Source of the DNA: Pseudomonas sp. HR96 | GTDB lineage: Bacteria > Pseudomonadota > Gammaproteobacteria > Pseudomonadales > Pseudomonadaceae | Assembly (NCBI RefSeq): GCF_034059295.1 | Contig: NZ_CP139141.1 | Coordinates: forward strand, 3,331,001 to 3,395,000 | Length of the DNA stretch: 64,000 nucleotides | Reading direction: 5' to 3' | Shown here: positions 24,430 through 33,193 of the stretch, piece after piece | Layout of the letters: the number at the start of each line of letters is the position of its first letter | Position numbering within the stretch: the stretch's first letter is position 1 | Made by a program: the position numbers and the translations under genes | The notes under the pieces: model-generated | The model's input: only the letters and a program-made list of their open reading frames with translations | Database searches by the model: none | What the model was told of the DNA's origin: nothing

Positions 24430-25539
24430 TCAGATCCCCGAGCGGATCTTGGTCCAGGCCCGGTTCATCACCCGTTGCGTGGTGATCGGCAGGTCGGCGA
24501 TGGCGTAGAGCTTCTCCATGACGTCGAGCGGCGGATAGGCCCCCGGGTCGTTGCGGATGTCTTCGTCCACCAGCGGCGTGGCGGCGGCGTTGCCGTTGGG
24601 GTAACGCACGCTGTTGCTGATTTCGGCCATTACCTCGGGGCGCAGCAGGTAGTTCATGAACCGGTAGGCCCCCTCGACGTTCACCGCATCGCGGGGAATG
24701 GCGACCATGTCATAGAAGCTGCCAGCGCCCTCCTTCGGGATGCTGTAGCGCACCTCGACCTTGCCGCCGGCATCCAGAGCCCGTTGCCGCGCCTGGGCAA
24801 TGTCGCCGGAATAGCCCACTGCCACGCAGGTGTTGCCGTTGGCCAGGTCCGAGATGTACTTGGAGGAATGGAAATACGCCACCGCCGGGCGCACCTGCAT
24901 GAACAACGCGCTGGCCTGCTGGATCTGCTGCTTGTCCTGCGAGTCGGTCGGGTAGCCCAGGTAATGCAGCGCCACGGGCAGCATCTCGGTGGCGGAGTCG
25001 AGGAAGCTGACCCCGCAGGCCTTGAGCTTCTCGGCGTTCTCGGGCTTGAACAATAGGTCCCAGGAGTCTACCGGCGCGTTGTCGCCGAGCACTTCGCGGA
25101 CCTTCTGCGGGTTGTAGCCGATGCCGATGGTGCCCCACATATACGGGAAGGCATGGGCGTTGTCCGGGTCGCTGACCGCGACCTTTTTCAATAGCACCTT
25201 GTTCAGGTTGTCCCAGTTGGGCAGCCTGGATTTGTCCAGCGGCAGGTAGACATCGGCCTTGAGCTGCTTGGCCAGAAAGTTGTTGGACGGCACCACCACG
25301 TCGTACCCGGAGCGTCCGGCCAGCAATTTGGCCTCCAGCGTCTCGTTGCTGTCGAACACGTCATAGACCACCTTGATGCCGGTCTCGTCCTCGAACTTCT
25401 TGATGGTGTCCGGTGCAATGTAGTCCGACCAGTTGTACACGTGCAGGGTCTGCGGGTCGGCCTGGACCGCCGCGGCGCCACCCAGGCCCAGCAGGCTGCC
25501 CACGGCGAGCGCGAGCAGGGTTTTGCGCATTGCGAACAT
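24430..25539 (-). CDS. potF: Polyamine ABC transporter substrate-binding protein
   Basis: A 369-residue periplasmic protein of the PotD/PotF/SpuD family. A signal peptide ending at VQA precedes the mature start ([14 protein letters not shown]), which is the polyamine-binding signature. The conserved [18 protein letters not shown] and GYSGD segments line the putrescine/spermidine pocket. ATG 25539 is seven bases after GGAG; ATG 25545 overlaps the potI stop and would add two residues. It is the last gene of potG-potH-potI-potF, unlike the E. coli order potFGHI. Confidence 0.93.
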   Translation of the reverse strand: MFAMRKTLLALAVGSLLGLGGAAAVQADPQTLHVYNWSDYIAPDTIKKFEDETGIKVVYDVFDSNETLEAKLLAGRSGYDVVVPSNNFLAKQLKADVYLPLDKSRLPNWDNLNKVLLKKVAVSDPDNAHAFPYMWGTIGIGYNPQKVREVLGDNAPVDSWDLLFKPENAEKLKACGVSFLDSATEMLPVALHYLGYPTDSQDKQQIQQASALFMQVRPAVAYFHSSKYISDLANGNTCVAVGYSGDIAQARQRALDAGGKVEVRYSIPKEGAGSFYDMVAIPRDAVNVEGAYRFMNYLLRPEVMAEISNSVRYPNGNAAATPLVDEDIRNDPGAYPPLDVMEKLYAIADLPITTQRVMNRAWTKIRSGI

Positions 25540-25541
25540 CT

Positions 25542-26459
25542 TCATACTCCGTTGATTGCCTGGGCGGTCGACGGGCGGCGTGCGCCCTTGCCGGCCGCCG
25601 CCGGGCTGGCGGCTTCCACGGCCATTTGCTCCATGGCCTCCTGAATCCCGCGAATGCGGCGTTTTTCGGCGCGCCGGCCGAACAGCCAGGCCAGGTAGGT
25701 GGCGCAGGATACGGCGAGCAGAATCAGGCTGGCCACGGCGTTGATTTCCGGCTTGACACCCAGACGCACCGCCGAGAACACCTCCATCGGCAGCGTGGTG
25801 GAGCCCGGCCCGGAGACGAAGCTGGCGAGCACCAGGTCGTCCAGCGACAGCGCAAACGACATCATGCCGCCGGCCAGCAGGGACGGTGCGATCATCGGGA
25901 TGGTGATCAGCATGAAGACCTTCCAGGGCCGCGCGCCGAGGTCCATGGCAGCTTCCTCGATGGAAATGTCCAGCTCGCGCAGACGCGCCGACACCACGAC
26001 CGCCACATAGGCCGCGCAGAACGTGGTGTGGGCGATCCAGATGGTCGCCAGGCCACGCTCGGCAGGCCAGCCGAAGGTCTGCGCCATGGCGATGAACAAC
26101 AGCAGCAGGGACAGGCCGGTGATTACCTCAGGCATCACCAGGGGTGCAGTGACCAGGCCACCGAACAGGGTGCGGCCCTTGAAGCGGGTGACCCGGGTCA
26201 GCACGAACGCAGCCAGGGTGCCGAGGATGATCGCGGCAATGGCAGTGTTGCAGGCGATCTGCAGCGAACGGCCGACCGCGCCCATCAATTGCGCGTTGTC
26301 CATCAGGCCCACATACCACTTCACCGACCAGCCGCCCCAAACGGTCACCAGCCGCGAGGCGTTGAACGAGTAGATGACCAGGATCAGCATGGGCAGGTAA
26401 ATGAAGGCCAGGCCCAGGACGAGCATCATTCTTGAGAAGCTGAAGCCGAAACGGTTCAT
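25542..26459 (-). CDS. potI: Polyamine ABC transporter permease
   Basis: An inner-membrane permease of 305 residues with six predicted helices. The EAA loop ([16 protein letters not shown]) that contacts the ATPase is present. The C-terminus carries an additional charged and Ala-rich tail of about 40 residues (AEKRRIRG onwards). Its ATG 26459 overlaps the potH stop and its stop overlaps the first potF ATG, both as ATGA, so translation is coupled through the operon. Confidence 0.93.
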   Translation of the reverse strand: MNRFGFSFSRMMLVLGLAFIYLPMLILVIYSFNASRLVTVWGGWSVKWYVGLMDNAQLMGAVGRSLQIACNTAIAAIILGTLAAFVLTRVTRFKGRTLFGGLVTAPLVMPEVITGLSLLLLFIAMAQTFGWPAERGLATIWIAHTTFCAAYVAVVVSARLRELDISIEEAAMDLGARPWKVFMLITIPMIAPSLLAGGMMSFALSLDDLVLASFVSGPGSTTLPMEVFSAVRLGVKPEINAVASLILLAVSCATYLAWLFGRRAEKRRIRGIQEAMEQMAVEAASPAAAGKGARRPSTAQAINGV

Positions 26460-27385
26460 GCCCGTCCCTCCATTTCCTTGGCCTGGCTGCGGTTGAACAG
26501 CACGATGGGGATGATCAGGATGGCCAGCATCACCACCGCCAGCGCGGAAGCCACCGGCCAATCGCGGTTGTTGAAGAACTCCTGCCACAACACCCGGCCG
26601 ATCATCAGCGTCTCCGGTCCACCGAGCAGCTCGGGGATGACGAACTCGCCCACCACCGGGATGAACACCAGCATGCAGCCGGCGATGATGCCGTTGCGCG
26701 CCAGCGGCACGGTGATTTTCCAGAAGCTGTTGAAGTTGCTCGAGCCCAGGTCCGCAGCCGCCTCCAGCAGGCTGGGGTCATGCTTGACCAGGTTGGCGAA
26801 CAGCGGCAGCACCATGAACGGCAGGTAGGCGTAGACCACGCCGATGTACACCGCTGTGTTGGTGTTGAGGATTTCGATCGGGTGGTCGGTCAGGCCGGTC
26901 CACATCAGGAACCCGTTAAGCAGGCCGTTGTTGCTGAGGATGCCCATCCAGGCATAGACGCGAATCAGGATGGCCGTCCAGGTCGGCATCATGATCAGCA
27001 GCAACAGCACCGTCTGCGCTTCCTTGTGCGCTCGGGAAATGGCATAGGCCATGGGAAAGCCGATCACCAGGCACATCAAGGTGCTGTAGAGGGCGATCTT
27101 CAGCGAGCCAAAATAGGCCGCGATGTACAAGCTGTCGTCGGCCAGCAGGCTGTAGTTGGCAGTATTGAGGACGATGCTCAGCTTATCTTCGGCCAGGCTC
27201 AACAGCTCGGTGTAGGGCGGAATCGCCACCGAGGCTTCCGAGAAGCTGATCTTGAGGATGATGAAGAACGGCACCAGGAAGAACAGGAACAGCCAGAAGA
27301 ACGGGATGCCGATCACCACCTTGCGCCCGCTGGGCAGCCAGCGGCTCAGGCGATGGAGGGTGGACGGGCTGATTGAGTGGTTCAT
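26456..27385 (-). CDS. potH: Polyamine ABC transporter permease
   Basis: A 309-residue permease with a cytoplasmic N-terminus, six or seven hydrophobic helices and the EAA loop LLEAAADLGSSNFNSFW. With PotI it forms the heterodimeric channel for putrescine or related polyamines. It starts within the potG stop (ATGA at 27382-27385). Confidence 0.93.
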   Translation of the reverse strand: MNHSISPSTLHRLSRWLPSGRKVVIGIPFFWLFLFFLVPFFIILKISFSEASVAIPPYTELLSLAEDKLSIVLNTANYSLLADDSLYIAAYFGSLKIALYSTLMCLVIGFPMAYAISRAHKEAQTVLLLLIMMPTWTAILIRVYAWMGILSNNGLLNGFLMWTGLTDHPIEILNTNTAVYIGVVYAYLPFMVLPLFANLVKHDPSLLEAAADLGSSNFNSFWKITVPLARNGIIAGCMLVFIPVVGEFVIPELLGGPETLMIGRVLWQEFFNNRDWPVASALAVVMLAILIIPIVLFNRSQAKEMEGRA

Positions 27386-28524
27386 GCTCGCAACACCACC
27401 CCGCTGTCGTTTTCCCAGCAGACGAACACTTCGTCATCCCAGGTCGGCCGCGCGCCGCGCCGTTCGGCGTTGGCGGTGAACGACTGGACAATCTTGCCGC
27501 TCGGCAACTTGACGTAGAACACAGAATGGCCGCCCAGGTAGGCGATGTCATGCACGCTGCCGCGCGACCAGTTGTAGGTCTCGGTTGGCCGCTCAGTGGT
27601 CACCAGCAGTTTTTCCGGGCGGATGGCGTAGGTCACGGCCTTGTCCTGGGCGGCGGTGGACACCCCATGCCCGACGTAGATGTCGCGCTCCAGCTCGTTG
27701 CTGGCGATGATTGCGTGGCCTTCCATGTCTTCGATCACTTCGCCGTCGAACAGGTTGACGTTGCCAATGAACTCGCAGACCAGGCGGTTGCTGGGCGTTT
27801 CATAGATGTCGATGGGGCTGCCGGTCTGGGCGATCCAGCCCAGGTGCATGATGGCGATGCGCTGGGCCATGGTCATGGCCTCCTCCTGGTCGTGGGTCAC
27901 CATCACGCAGGTCACGCCGACCCGCTCGATAATCTCCACCAGTTCCAGCTGCATCTGCTGGCGCAGCTTCTTGTCCAGCGCGCCCATGGGCTCGTCGAGC
28001 AGCAGCAGCTTGGGGCGCTTGGCCAGCGAGCGGGCCAATGCCACGCGCTGACGCTGGCCACCGGAAAGTTGATGGGGTTTGCGCCGGGCATACTGGGTCA
28101 TGTGCACCAGCTTGAGCATTTCCTCGACCCGTGCCTCGATCTCGCTAGCCGGCAGGCGGTCCTGCTTGAGGCCAAAGGCAATGTTCTGCGCCACGGTCAT
28201 GTGCGGAAACAGCGCGTAGGACTGGAACATCATGTTGATGGGCCGCTCATAGGGCGGCATTTCGGTGATGTCCACGCCATCGAGGTAGATGCGCCCCTCG
28301 GTCGGCCGGTCGAAGCCGGCGAGCATGCGCAGCAGCGTGGACTTGCCGGACCCGGAGCCGCCCAGCAGGGCGAAGATCTCGCCTTGGCGAATCTCCAGGG
28401 AGACGTCATCCACAGCGGTGATTTCATCGAATTTCTTGGTCACTCGATCGATCTTGACCAGCACCTTGCTGGTCGGCAGACCGCCTTCGAGGGCCTTCCT
28501 GTGCTGACTGGAGGCATTTGCCAT
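27382..28524 (-). CDS. potG: Polyamine ABC transporter ATPase
   Basis: A 380-residue ATPase with Walker A GGSGSGKS (55-62), Q-loop Q101, signature LSGGQ (153-157), Walker B LLLLDEP with Glu178 and a C-terminal TOBE-type regulatory domain (IRPEKLL, then VHDIAYLGGHSVF) typical of PotA/PotG. ATG 28524 is chosen; an in-frame GTG at 28536 lies directly against the purine-rich leader. It is the first gene of the operon and is divergent from the PuuR-like regulator 340 bases away. Confidence 0.93.
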   Translation of the reverse strand: MANASSQHRKALEGGLPTSKVLVKIDRVTKKFDEITAVDDVSLEIRQGEIFALLGGSGSGKSTLLRMLAGFDRPTEGRIYLDGVDITEMPPYERPINMMFQSYALFPHMTVAQNIAFGLKQDRLPASEIEARVEEMLKLVHMTQYARRKPHQLSGGQRQRVALARSLAKRPKLLLLDEPMGALDKKLRQQMQLELVEIIERVGVTCVMVTHDQEEAMTMAQRIAIMHLGWIAQTGSPIDIYETPSNRLVCEFIGNVNLFDGEVIEDMEGHAIIASNELERDIYVGHGVSTAAQDKAVTYAIRPEKLLVTTERPTETYNWSRGSVHDIAYLGGHSVFYVKLPSGKIVQSFTANAERRGARPTWDDEVFVCWENDSGVVLRA

Positions 28525-28864
28525 TTGAAGTCCCACCCCTTCTCTGGAGCGACGCCTTGAGCGCGCTTATTGTTTTCGGCAGCTTATCCTCGTTGATTTT
28601 ATTTGACAACATTTTGTAAAGAATTCCCCACGAAGGCGATTGGCATCCTGCACAGGGCCATGCAGGCGTTGATGCGGAAAGGATTTATCAGGCGCATCGG
28701 CGTAGCAGGTCTGCGGAAACTGCACGGATGAAAATTATATTTAACGAACAAAAGATCCCGGCTAAAACGCCATTAGCGCTGCCCGGACGATGTGATTTAA
28801 TAGCCGCCGGCGCGCGGCTGCCCATCGAAGGCCAGCCGCCTCAACGGCAGAACATAAGGCGGTT
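28525..28864. other. 340-base divergent regulatory region, potG / PuuR-like gene
   Basis: No gene is seen here. It holds a candidate promoter and operator for the pot operon at its left side, and an AT-rich block near 28730-28760 (AAAATTATATTTAACGAAC) that could hold the regulator's promoter. The remainder is ordinary GC-rich sequence without strong repeats. Confidence 0.6.
28581..28617 (-). promoter_or_regulatory. Candidate pot operon promoter with overlapping operator
   Basis: On the minus strand TTGTCA (28604-28609) and TAAGCT (28581-28586) are 17 bases apart. A palindrome ACAA-CATT-TTGT (28606-28617) overlaps the -35 element and could be the site of the divergent PuuR-like regulator. Confidence 0.35.
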
Positions 28865-29410
28865 ATGGATACGGGATCACGGCTCAAACTGGTTCGCGAA
28901 CGGCATCAGCTTTCCCAGCGCGAGCTGGCCCGCCGCAGTGGCGTCACCAATGCAACCATCTCGTTGATCGAACAGAATCGCGTCAGCCCCTCGGTCAGCT
29001 CGCTGAAGAAACTGCTCGAAGGCATCCCCATGTCGCTGGCCGACTTCTTCACCTTCGACGAGCCGCCGCAGCAGGAACGCTATGTGTTCCGCGCTGGCGA
29101 ACAACCGGACCTTGGCCGCAACGGGCTGCGCCTGCTGCTGGTCGGTGCCCCGGTGCCCGGGCGGCAGATGCGCTTTCTGCGCGAGGTGTATGCGCCGGGT
29201 GCAGGCTCCGGCGAGCCGATCGTGCACGCCGAAGGCGAGGAATGCGGGCTGGTGACCCGCGGGGTGATCGAGATGACCGTGGACGGCAACGTCAGCGTGC
29301 TCAACCCGGGGGATGGCTACTACTTCCCGACCACCCTGCCCCACAGCTTTCGCAACATTGGCGCCGACGAGGCGGAAATCATCAGCGCCAATACGCCGGC
29401 CAATTTCTGA
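28865..29410 (+). CDS. XRE-cupin transcriptional regulator, PuuR-like
   Basis: A 181-residue regulator with an N-terminal XRE helix-turn-helix (QLSQRELARRSGVTNATISL), a linker with LEGIPMSLADFFTF and a C-terminal cupin sensor (EGEECGLVTRGVIEM, then LNPGDGYYFPTTLPHSF). This layout is that of PuuR, the putrescine-responsive repressor. Its position divergent to a polyamine import operon supports control of polyamine uptake. ATG 28865 follows AAGGCGG. The ligand is inferred from context and not visible in the sequence. Confidence 0.88.
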   Translation: MDTGSRLKLVRERHQLSQRELARRSGVTNATISLIEQNRVSPSVSSLKKLLEGIPMSLADFFTFDEPPQQERYVFRAGEQPDLGRNGLRLLLVGAPVPGRQMRFLREVYAPGAGSGEPIVHAEGEECGLVTRGVIEMTVDGNVSVLNPGDGYYFPTTLPHSFRNIGADEAEIISANTPANF

Positions 29411-29428
29411 TCGAGCGGCAAGAACCTC

Positions 29429-29447
29429 CTCGGGGCTTAGCCCCGAG
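29429..29447. terminator. Strong hairpin between convergent genes
   Basis: A perfect eight-base stem CTCGGGGC/GCCCCGAG with a three-base loop TTA lies between the regulator stop and the Nudix stop. The sequence after it (CTTTGC) is only weakly T-rich, but the very stable stem makes it a likely terminator for one or both genes. Confidence 0.55.
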
Positions 29448-29458
29448 CTTTGCAAAGG

Positions 29459-29869
29459 TCAGAAAGCCGCGCGATTGACATCCGCCTCGCAGCGCTTGAG
29501 CAGGGTCCTGATCGATCCAAGAATCTTGCGCTTGCCCAGGTCTTCGGCGGTGAACCAGCGGCAATCGGCAATCTCGTTGCACGGCCGTGGTTCCTGCTGC
29601 GCCGGCAGCTGGCTCTCGAACAGGTAATGAATCACCCGCGCCTCGGCGTATTCCGACACATACACCAGGTTGTCCAGCGCCACGCCGGTTTCTTCGGCCA
29701 TCTCGCGCATGGCCGCCTGCAAGGGCGTCTCGTCGGACTCGACGCGCCCGCCTGGCAAATTCCATTTGGCCTTGTGCTTGCGCACGAAAAGAATCTGGTC
29801 GTCCCGGCGAAAAATGACCGTCGCCCGGCGCTTTGGAGCCTTTGCCTTGCTGAGTACGGATGCGCTCAT
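29459..29869 (-). CDS. Nudix hydrolase
   Basis: A 136-residue Nudix pyrophosphohydrolase. The complete Nudix box G-x5-E-x7-REU-x-EE-x-GU is at residues 41-63 (Gly41, Glu47, Arg55-Glu56, Glu59-Glu60, Gly62). The N-terminus is basic (SKAKAPKRR) with no signal sequence. It removes a diphosphate-linked moiety from a nucleotide derivative; the substrate cannot be told from the box alone. ATG 29869 is the sensible start. It stands alone, convergent with the PuuR-like gene. Confidence 0.9.
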   Translation of the reverse strand: MSASVLSKAKAPKRRATVIFRRDDQILFVRKHKAKWNLPGGRVESDETPLQAAMREMAEETGVALDNLVYVSEYAEARVIHYLFESQLPAQQEPRPCNEIADCRWFTAEDLGKRKILGSIRTLLKRCEADVNRAAF

Positions 29870-30033
29870 GGTGTACCTCGAACGACTGCGGCCGGGTCTA
29901 TATCTAATTTACAAAAAATCGTCATCAAACTGTCACAAACACTCAGAAGCACAGAGCGTGCCGCAAGTCACGGCTGAACGAAGCTTATTGCCGAGCGGTC
30001 AACATAAATCCCATGGACCACGAGGCCAACGCC

Positions 30034-30708
30034 ATGCTTACCGACTGGGAAATGTGCATCCGCCTTCTGTTATCGGCCGCACTGGGCAGTCTTATAGGGC
30101 TGGAGCGTGAACGGTTGCTGTGGGCTGCCGGGCTGCGCACGCACATGCTGGTGTGCGTGGGCTCCTGCCTTTTGATGATCGTTTCATCGTTTGGTTTCCA
30201 GGATGCCCTGGCAATGGCGCACACCGAGCTGGACCCCTCACGGGTAGCCGCCCAGGTGGTCTCGGGGATAGGGTTTCTCGGTGCAGGCTCGATCCTGCTG
30301 CGCGGCGAGGTGATCAAGGGCCTGACCACCGCCGCCAGCCTGTGGACGGTGGCCGCCATCGGCCTGGCCGTGGGCGGCGGCCTCTATGTGGTCAGCAGCG
30401 CCGCGACCTTTATCATCCTGCTGATTCTGGTGGCGATCAAGCCCATGGAGAAGCTGGTGCGTAACCATGTGCAGGTGCATGTGCTCAAGCTGGTCGCACC
30501 GTCACGCGCCTTGACCCTGAGCACGGTCAACGAAGTGCTGGGCAACCGCTCGAGCAAGGTCAAGCAGTTCATTGTCGAGAAGGGCCCCAGCGACGACACC
30601 GACAGCGTCACCATCGAACTCAAACGCACCTCGGGGGCGCAGGCCGAGCAGATTCTTGCGCAACTGTTGAGCATCGACGGGGTGCAGGAAGACGGCTCGG
30701 TCCAGTAG
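30034..30708 (+). CDS. MgtC/SapB-family membrane protein
   Basis: A 224-residue inner-membrane protein. The N-terminal half holds four or five hydrophobic helices with the MgtC signature segments GSLIGLERE, AAGLRTHMLV, GIGFLGAGSI and GLTTAASLW. The C-terminal part is a soluble ACT-like domain. MgtC proteins support growth in low magnesium and survival in macrophages, in part by acting on ATP synthase. ATG 30034 follows GAGG by eight bases; ATG 30013 would add seven residues without a ribosome binding site. The gene is monocistronic. Confidence 0.88.
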   Translation: MLTDWEMCIRLLLSAALGSLIGLERERLLWAAGLRTHMLVCVGSCLLMIVSSFGFQDALAMAHTELDPSRVAAQVVSGIGFLGAGSILLRGEVIKGLTTAASLWTVAAIGLAVGGGLYVVSSAATFIILLILVAIKPMEKLVRNHVQVHVLKLVAPSRALTLSTVNEVLGNRSSKVKQFIVEKGPSDDTDSVTIELKRTSGAQAEQILAQLLSIDGVQEDGSVQ

Positions 30709-30710
30709 GC

Positions 30711-32036
30711 TCAGTCCTTCAGCTCGGCCAGGCCCAGGTGTTCGCGCAAGGTCGAGCCCTCATAGGCGGTGCGAAACAACCCCTTGCGCTGCAGATGGGG
30801 AATCACGCTTTCAACGAATTCGCTGAACGAGCCTGGCAGCCAGGCTGGCGAAATGACGAAGCCGTCGCAGCCACCCCCTTCGAACATCTGTGCCAGTTGA
30901 TCGGCGATCTGCGCCCCGGTACCCACCAGTTGCGGCACCCGCACGCTGCTGGCAAAAATGCGACCGAGCTCTTCGAGCGTTGTCTCTGCCCCTTGCATCA
31001 ATAATTTTTCCGCCGCTGCCGGAGGGATCGACGGTGAGCGGGCAATGTCGGCAAGGGTCGCCGACAACGGAAAAGGCGACAGGTCGACGTTCAACTGTGA
31101 CGCCAGGGTGACCAGGCCCAGCTCGGGGCGCGCCAGCGCATTGTGCTGGTCGCGCTTGGCGCGCGCCTCGGCTTCGCTGCCGCCAACGAACGGCATCACC
31201 GCCGTCAGCACCTTGCAGCTGTCAGCCGTACGGCCCTGCTGCACCACCTGATTGCGCACGTCCTCACGGAACGCGTGCATGGCCTTGAGGTGCGGATGAA
31301 TGGTGAAGATTGCCTCGGCCCAGCGCGCGCCGAAACGTCGACCGCGGCCGGACGAGCCTGCCTGGATCAACACCGGGCGGCCCTGGGGCGTGCGGGGGAT
31401 ATTCAGCGGACCCTCGACCTTGAACCACTCGCCATGGTGGCTTAGCGAATGAATCTTCGCCGGGTCGGCCAGCACCCCACTTTCGCGGTCGAGCTTCAGC
31501 GCGTCACGCTCCCAGCTGCGCCAGAGCTTGAGCGCGACTTCGACAAACTCGTCGGCGCGGTCGTAGCGCAGGTCGTGTTCCAGGTGCTTGTCCTTGCCGA
31601 ACAGGCGTCCTTCGCTGTCGTTCATCGAGGTGACGATATTCCACGCCGCCCGGCCCCTGGACAGGTGATCGAGGGTGGCGAACTCGCGGGCGATGTGGGC
31701 CGGCTCGTAGTAGGTGGTCGAGCGAGTCGCGCCGAGGCCGAGCTTGCGCGTCTGCCCCACCAGGTAGGAGAGAATCGGCAAAGGGTCCAGCCGCGTGGCG
31801 TCCTGGGCGCCATAGCGCAGGGCGAGTTCGCGCGAACCGCCCATCTGGTCGCCGACCGCCAGACGGTCGGCGAAAAAGAGAAAGTCGAACAGGCCCTCCT
31901 CCACCACCCGCGCGGTACGTGCGTAATACTCCGGGTCAAGGTAGTTGCCCAGCGTCTCGGGATGGCGCCACACGGCGTGGCTATGAATCACCGGGCCCGT
32001 GAGCAGAAAGGCAGACAGGTGAATTTGACGGCTCAT
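30711..32036 (-). CDS. LLM-class flavin-dependent monooxygenase (NtaA/SnaA/DszA type)
   Basis: A 441-residue luciferase-like TIM-barrel monooxygenase that uses FMNH2 from a separate reductase. The NtaA/SnaA/DszA group is shown by the start QIHLSAFL, the segments LFFADRLAV, RGRAAWNIVTS and GRPVLIQAGSSGRGR, and the insert after residue 270. Members cleave C-N or C-S bonds in chelators, dibenzothiophene sulfone or sulfur sources. It follows a sulfonate-type binding protein by 15 bases, so release of sulfite from an organosulfur compound is likely. No flavin reductase gene is adjacent. Confidence 0.88.
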   Translation of the reverse strand: MSRQIHLSAFLLTGPVIHSHAVWRHPETLGNYLDPEYYARTARVVEEGLFDFLFFADRLAVGDQMGGSRELALRYGAQDATRLDPLPILSYLVGQTRKLGLGATRSTTYYEPAHIAREFATLDHLSRGRAAWNIVTSMNDSEGRLFGKDKHLEHDLRYDRADEFVEVALKLWRSWERDALKLDRESGVLADPAKIHSLSHHGEWFKVEGPLNIPRTPQGRPVLIQAGSSGRGRRFGARWAEAIFTIHPHLKAMHAFREDVRNQVVQQGRTADSCKVLTAVMPFVGGSEAEARAKRDQHNALARPELGLVTLASQLNVDLSPFPLSATLADIARSPSIPPAAAEKLLMQGAETTLEELGRIFASSVRVPQLVGTGAQIADQLAQMFEGGGCDGFVISPAWLPGSFSEFVESVIPHLQRKGLFRTAYEGSTLREHLGLAELKD

Positions 32037-32051
32037 GTTCAGGTCTCGGGG

Positions 32052-32993
32052 CTAGTGGCTGTTGGGAGTCCAGACGGAAATGGCGTCGATCTTCAGCGGT
32101 TTGGGAATCAGCCTGGCCTGGTAGTAGGTATCGGCGATGCGCTGCTGCTCGGCCAGTTCGTCAACCTTGACCGGAACGATGTCGTAGCTGCGCCGCGAGT
32201 TGGCCAGCTCGACGGTTTGCGGCGCGATGTTGCCCCACAGCGGGCCAAGCTCCCTGGCGGCTTCCTGCGGATGGCTCTTGACCCACTGGCCGGTCTGGCG
32301 AAGGGTGTCGAACACCACTTGCAACACCTCCGGGTGGGCCGTGGCGAAGGTCGTGGTCGCCAAGTAGAAGCGGTTGTAATTGGCCACGCCATCGCTGCCA
32401 TCGCTGAGCACGCGCACGTGGTGCTCACGCTGCTGGGTGGCGAGGAACGGGTCCCAGATCGACCAGGCGTCGACGTTGCCACTGGAAAACGCAGCGACTG
32501 CATCCGGCGCTTCCAGGTAGCGCGGGGTGATGTCGTCGAGGGTCAGGCCGGCTTTCTTCAGCGCCGACACCAGCAGGAAGTGACTGCCCGAGCCTTTGGA
32601 CACGGCGACGGTCTTGCCCTTCAGATCAGCGAGGCTGTGGATCGGCGAATTTTCCGCGACGATGATTGCCTGGGCGCCCGGCGAAGGCGCTTCGCGGGCG
32701 TAATAGGTCAGGGGCGCATTGGCCGCCTGGGTGAACAAGGCGAACGCGTCCGCCACATCGGCGTGCAGGTCGACGCTGCCAGCGTTCATGGCACTGAGCA
32801 GCCCGCTGCTGAACTCGTGCCAGTTGACGGTAAAGCCCAAGGGCTTGAGGCGCTCCTGCAACTGACCGTTGTTTTTCAGCAGAATCCACAAGGTAGAGGA
32901 GCGCTGATAACCGATATCGAGGGTCTGCTCGGCATGGGCGGCCACCGCGCCGAGCATCAGGCTGGCGGCCAGGAAGAGTTTCTTGAAGGTCAT
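32052..32993 (-). CDS. Aliphatic sulfonate-type ABC substrate-binding protein (SsuA-like)
   Basis: A 313-residue periplasmic protein with a signal peptide cut near AHA and the SsuA/TauA-type mature domain (IGYQRSSTLWILL, then LKGKTVAVSKGSGSH, then VDAWSIWDPF). It binds a sulfonate or sulfate ester for import. No ssuB or ssuC gene is in the window, so it must share an ATPase/permease encoded elsewhere. It is transcribed with the following monooxygenase gene. An AT-rich promoter region precedes it, as is common for sulfate-starvation genes. Confidence 0.88.
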   Translation of the reverse strand: MTFKKLFLAASLMLGAVAAHAEQTLDIGYQRSSTLWILLKNNGQLQERLKPLGFTVNWHEFSSGLLSAMNAGSVDLHADVADAFALFTQAANAPLTYYAREAPSPGAQAIIVAENSPIHSLADLKGKTVAVSKGSGSHFLLVSALKKAGLTLDDITPRYLEAPDAVAAFSSGNVDAWSIWDPFLATQQREHHVRVLSDGSDGVANYNRFYLATTTFATAHPEVLQVVFDTLRQTGQWVKSHPQEAARELGPLWGNIAPQTVELANSRRSYDIVPVKVDELAEQQRIADTYYQARLIPKPLKIDAISVWTPNSH

Positions 32994-33031
32994 GGGCTCT
33001 ATCGCGAACGGTCGGGTTCCAGGTAGATTCC

Positions 33032-33037
33032 ATTATA
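33032..33037 (-). promoter_or_regulatory. Promoter -10 of the organosulfur operon
   Basis: A perfect TATAAT on the minus strand lies 39 bases before the binding-protein start, inside a 50-base AT-rich patch with no good -35 match. A weak -35 and an AT-rich upstream tract fit an activator-dependent promoter such as those of CysB/Cbl-type regulators. Confidence 0.5.
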
Positions 33038-33095
33038 AAAGCTAATAGGCATTATGAAAGAAACGTATAAATCTAAGCTTATGCACATCGCTGCG

Positions 33096-33173
33096 GGACC
33101 GAGCCTGCTCGGGAAGACATCAGCGAACCCTAACGTCGAATCGCGGCTGGCTTTTCCCGAGCGAGCTCGGTCC
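33096..33173. repeat. REP-like inverted doublet
   Basis: Two 20-base arms (33096-33115 and 33154-33173) are reverse complements with two mismatches and enclose 38 bases. Each arm contains a small GC-rich palindrome built on CGAGC/GCTCG, like Pseudomonas REP/REPIN units. It lies 20 bases beyond the serine dehydratase stop and may terminate that transcript. Confidence 0.5.
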
Positions 33174-33193
33174 TAGAGGTTTTCGTCAGATCT

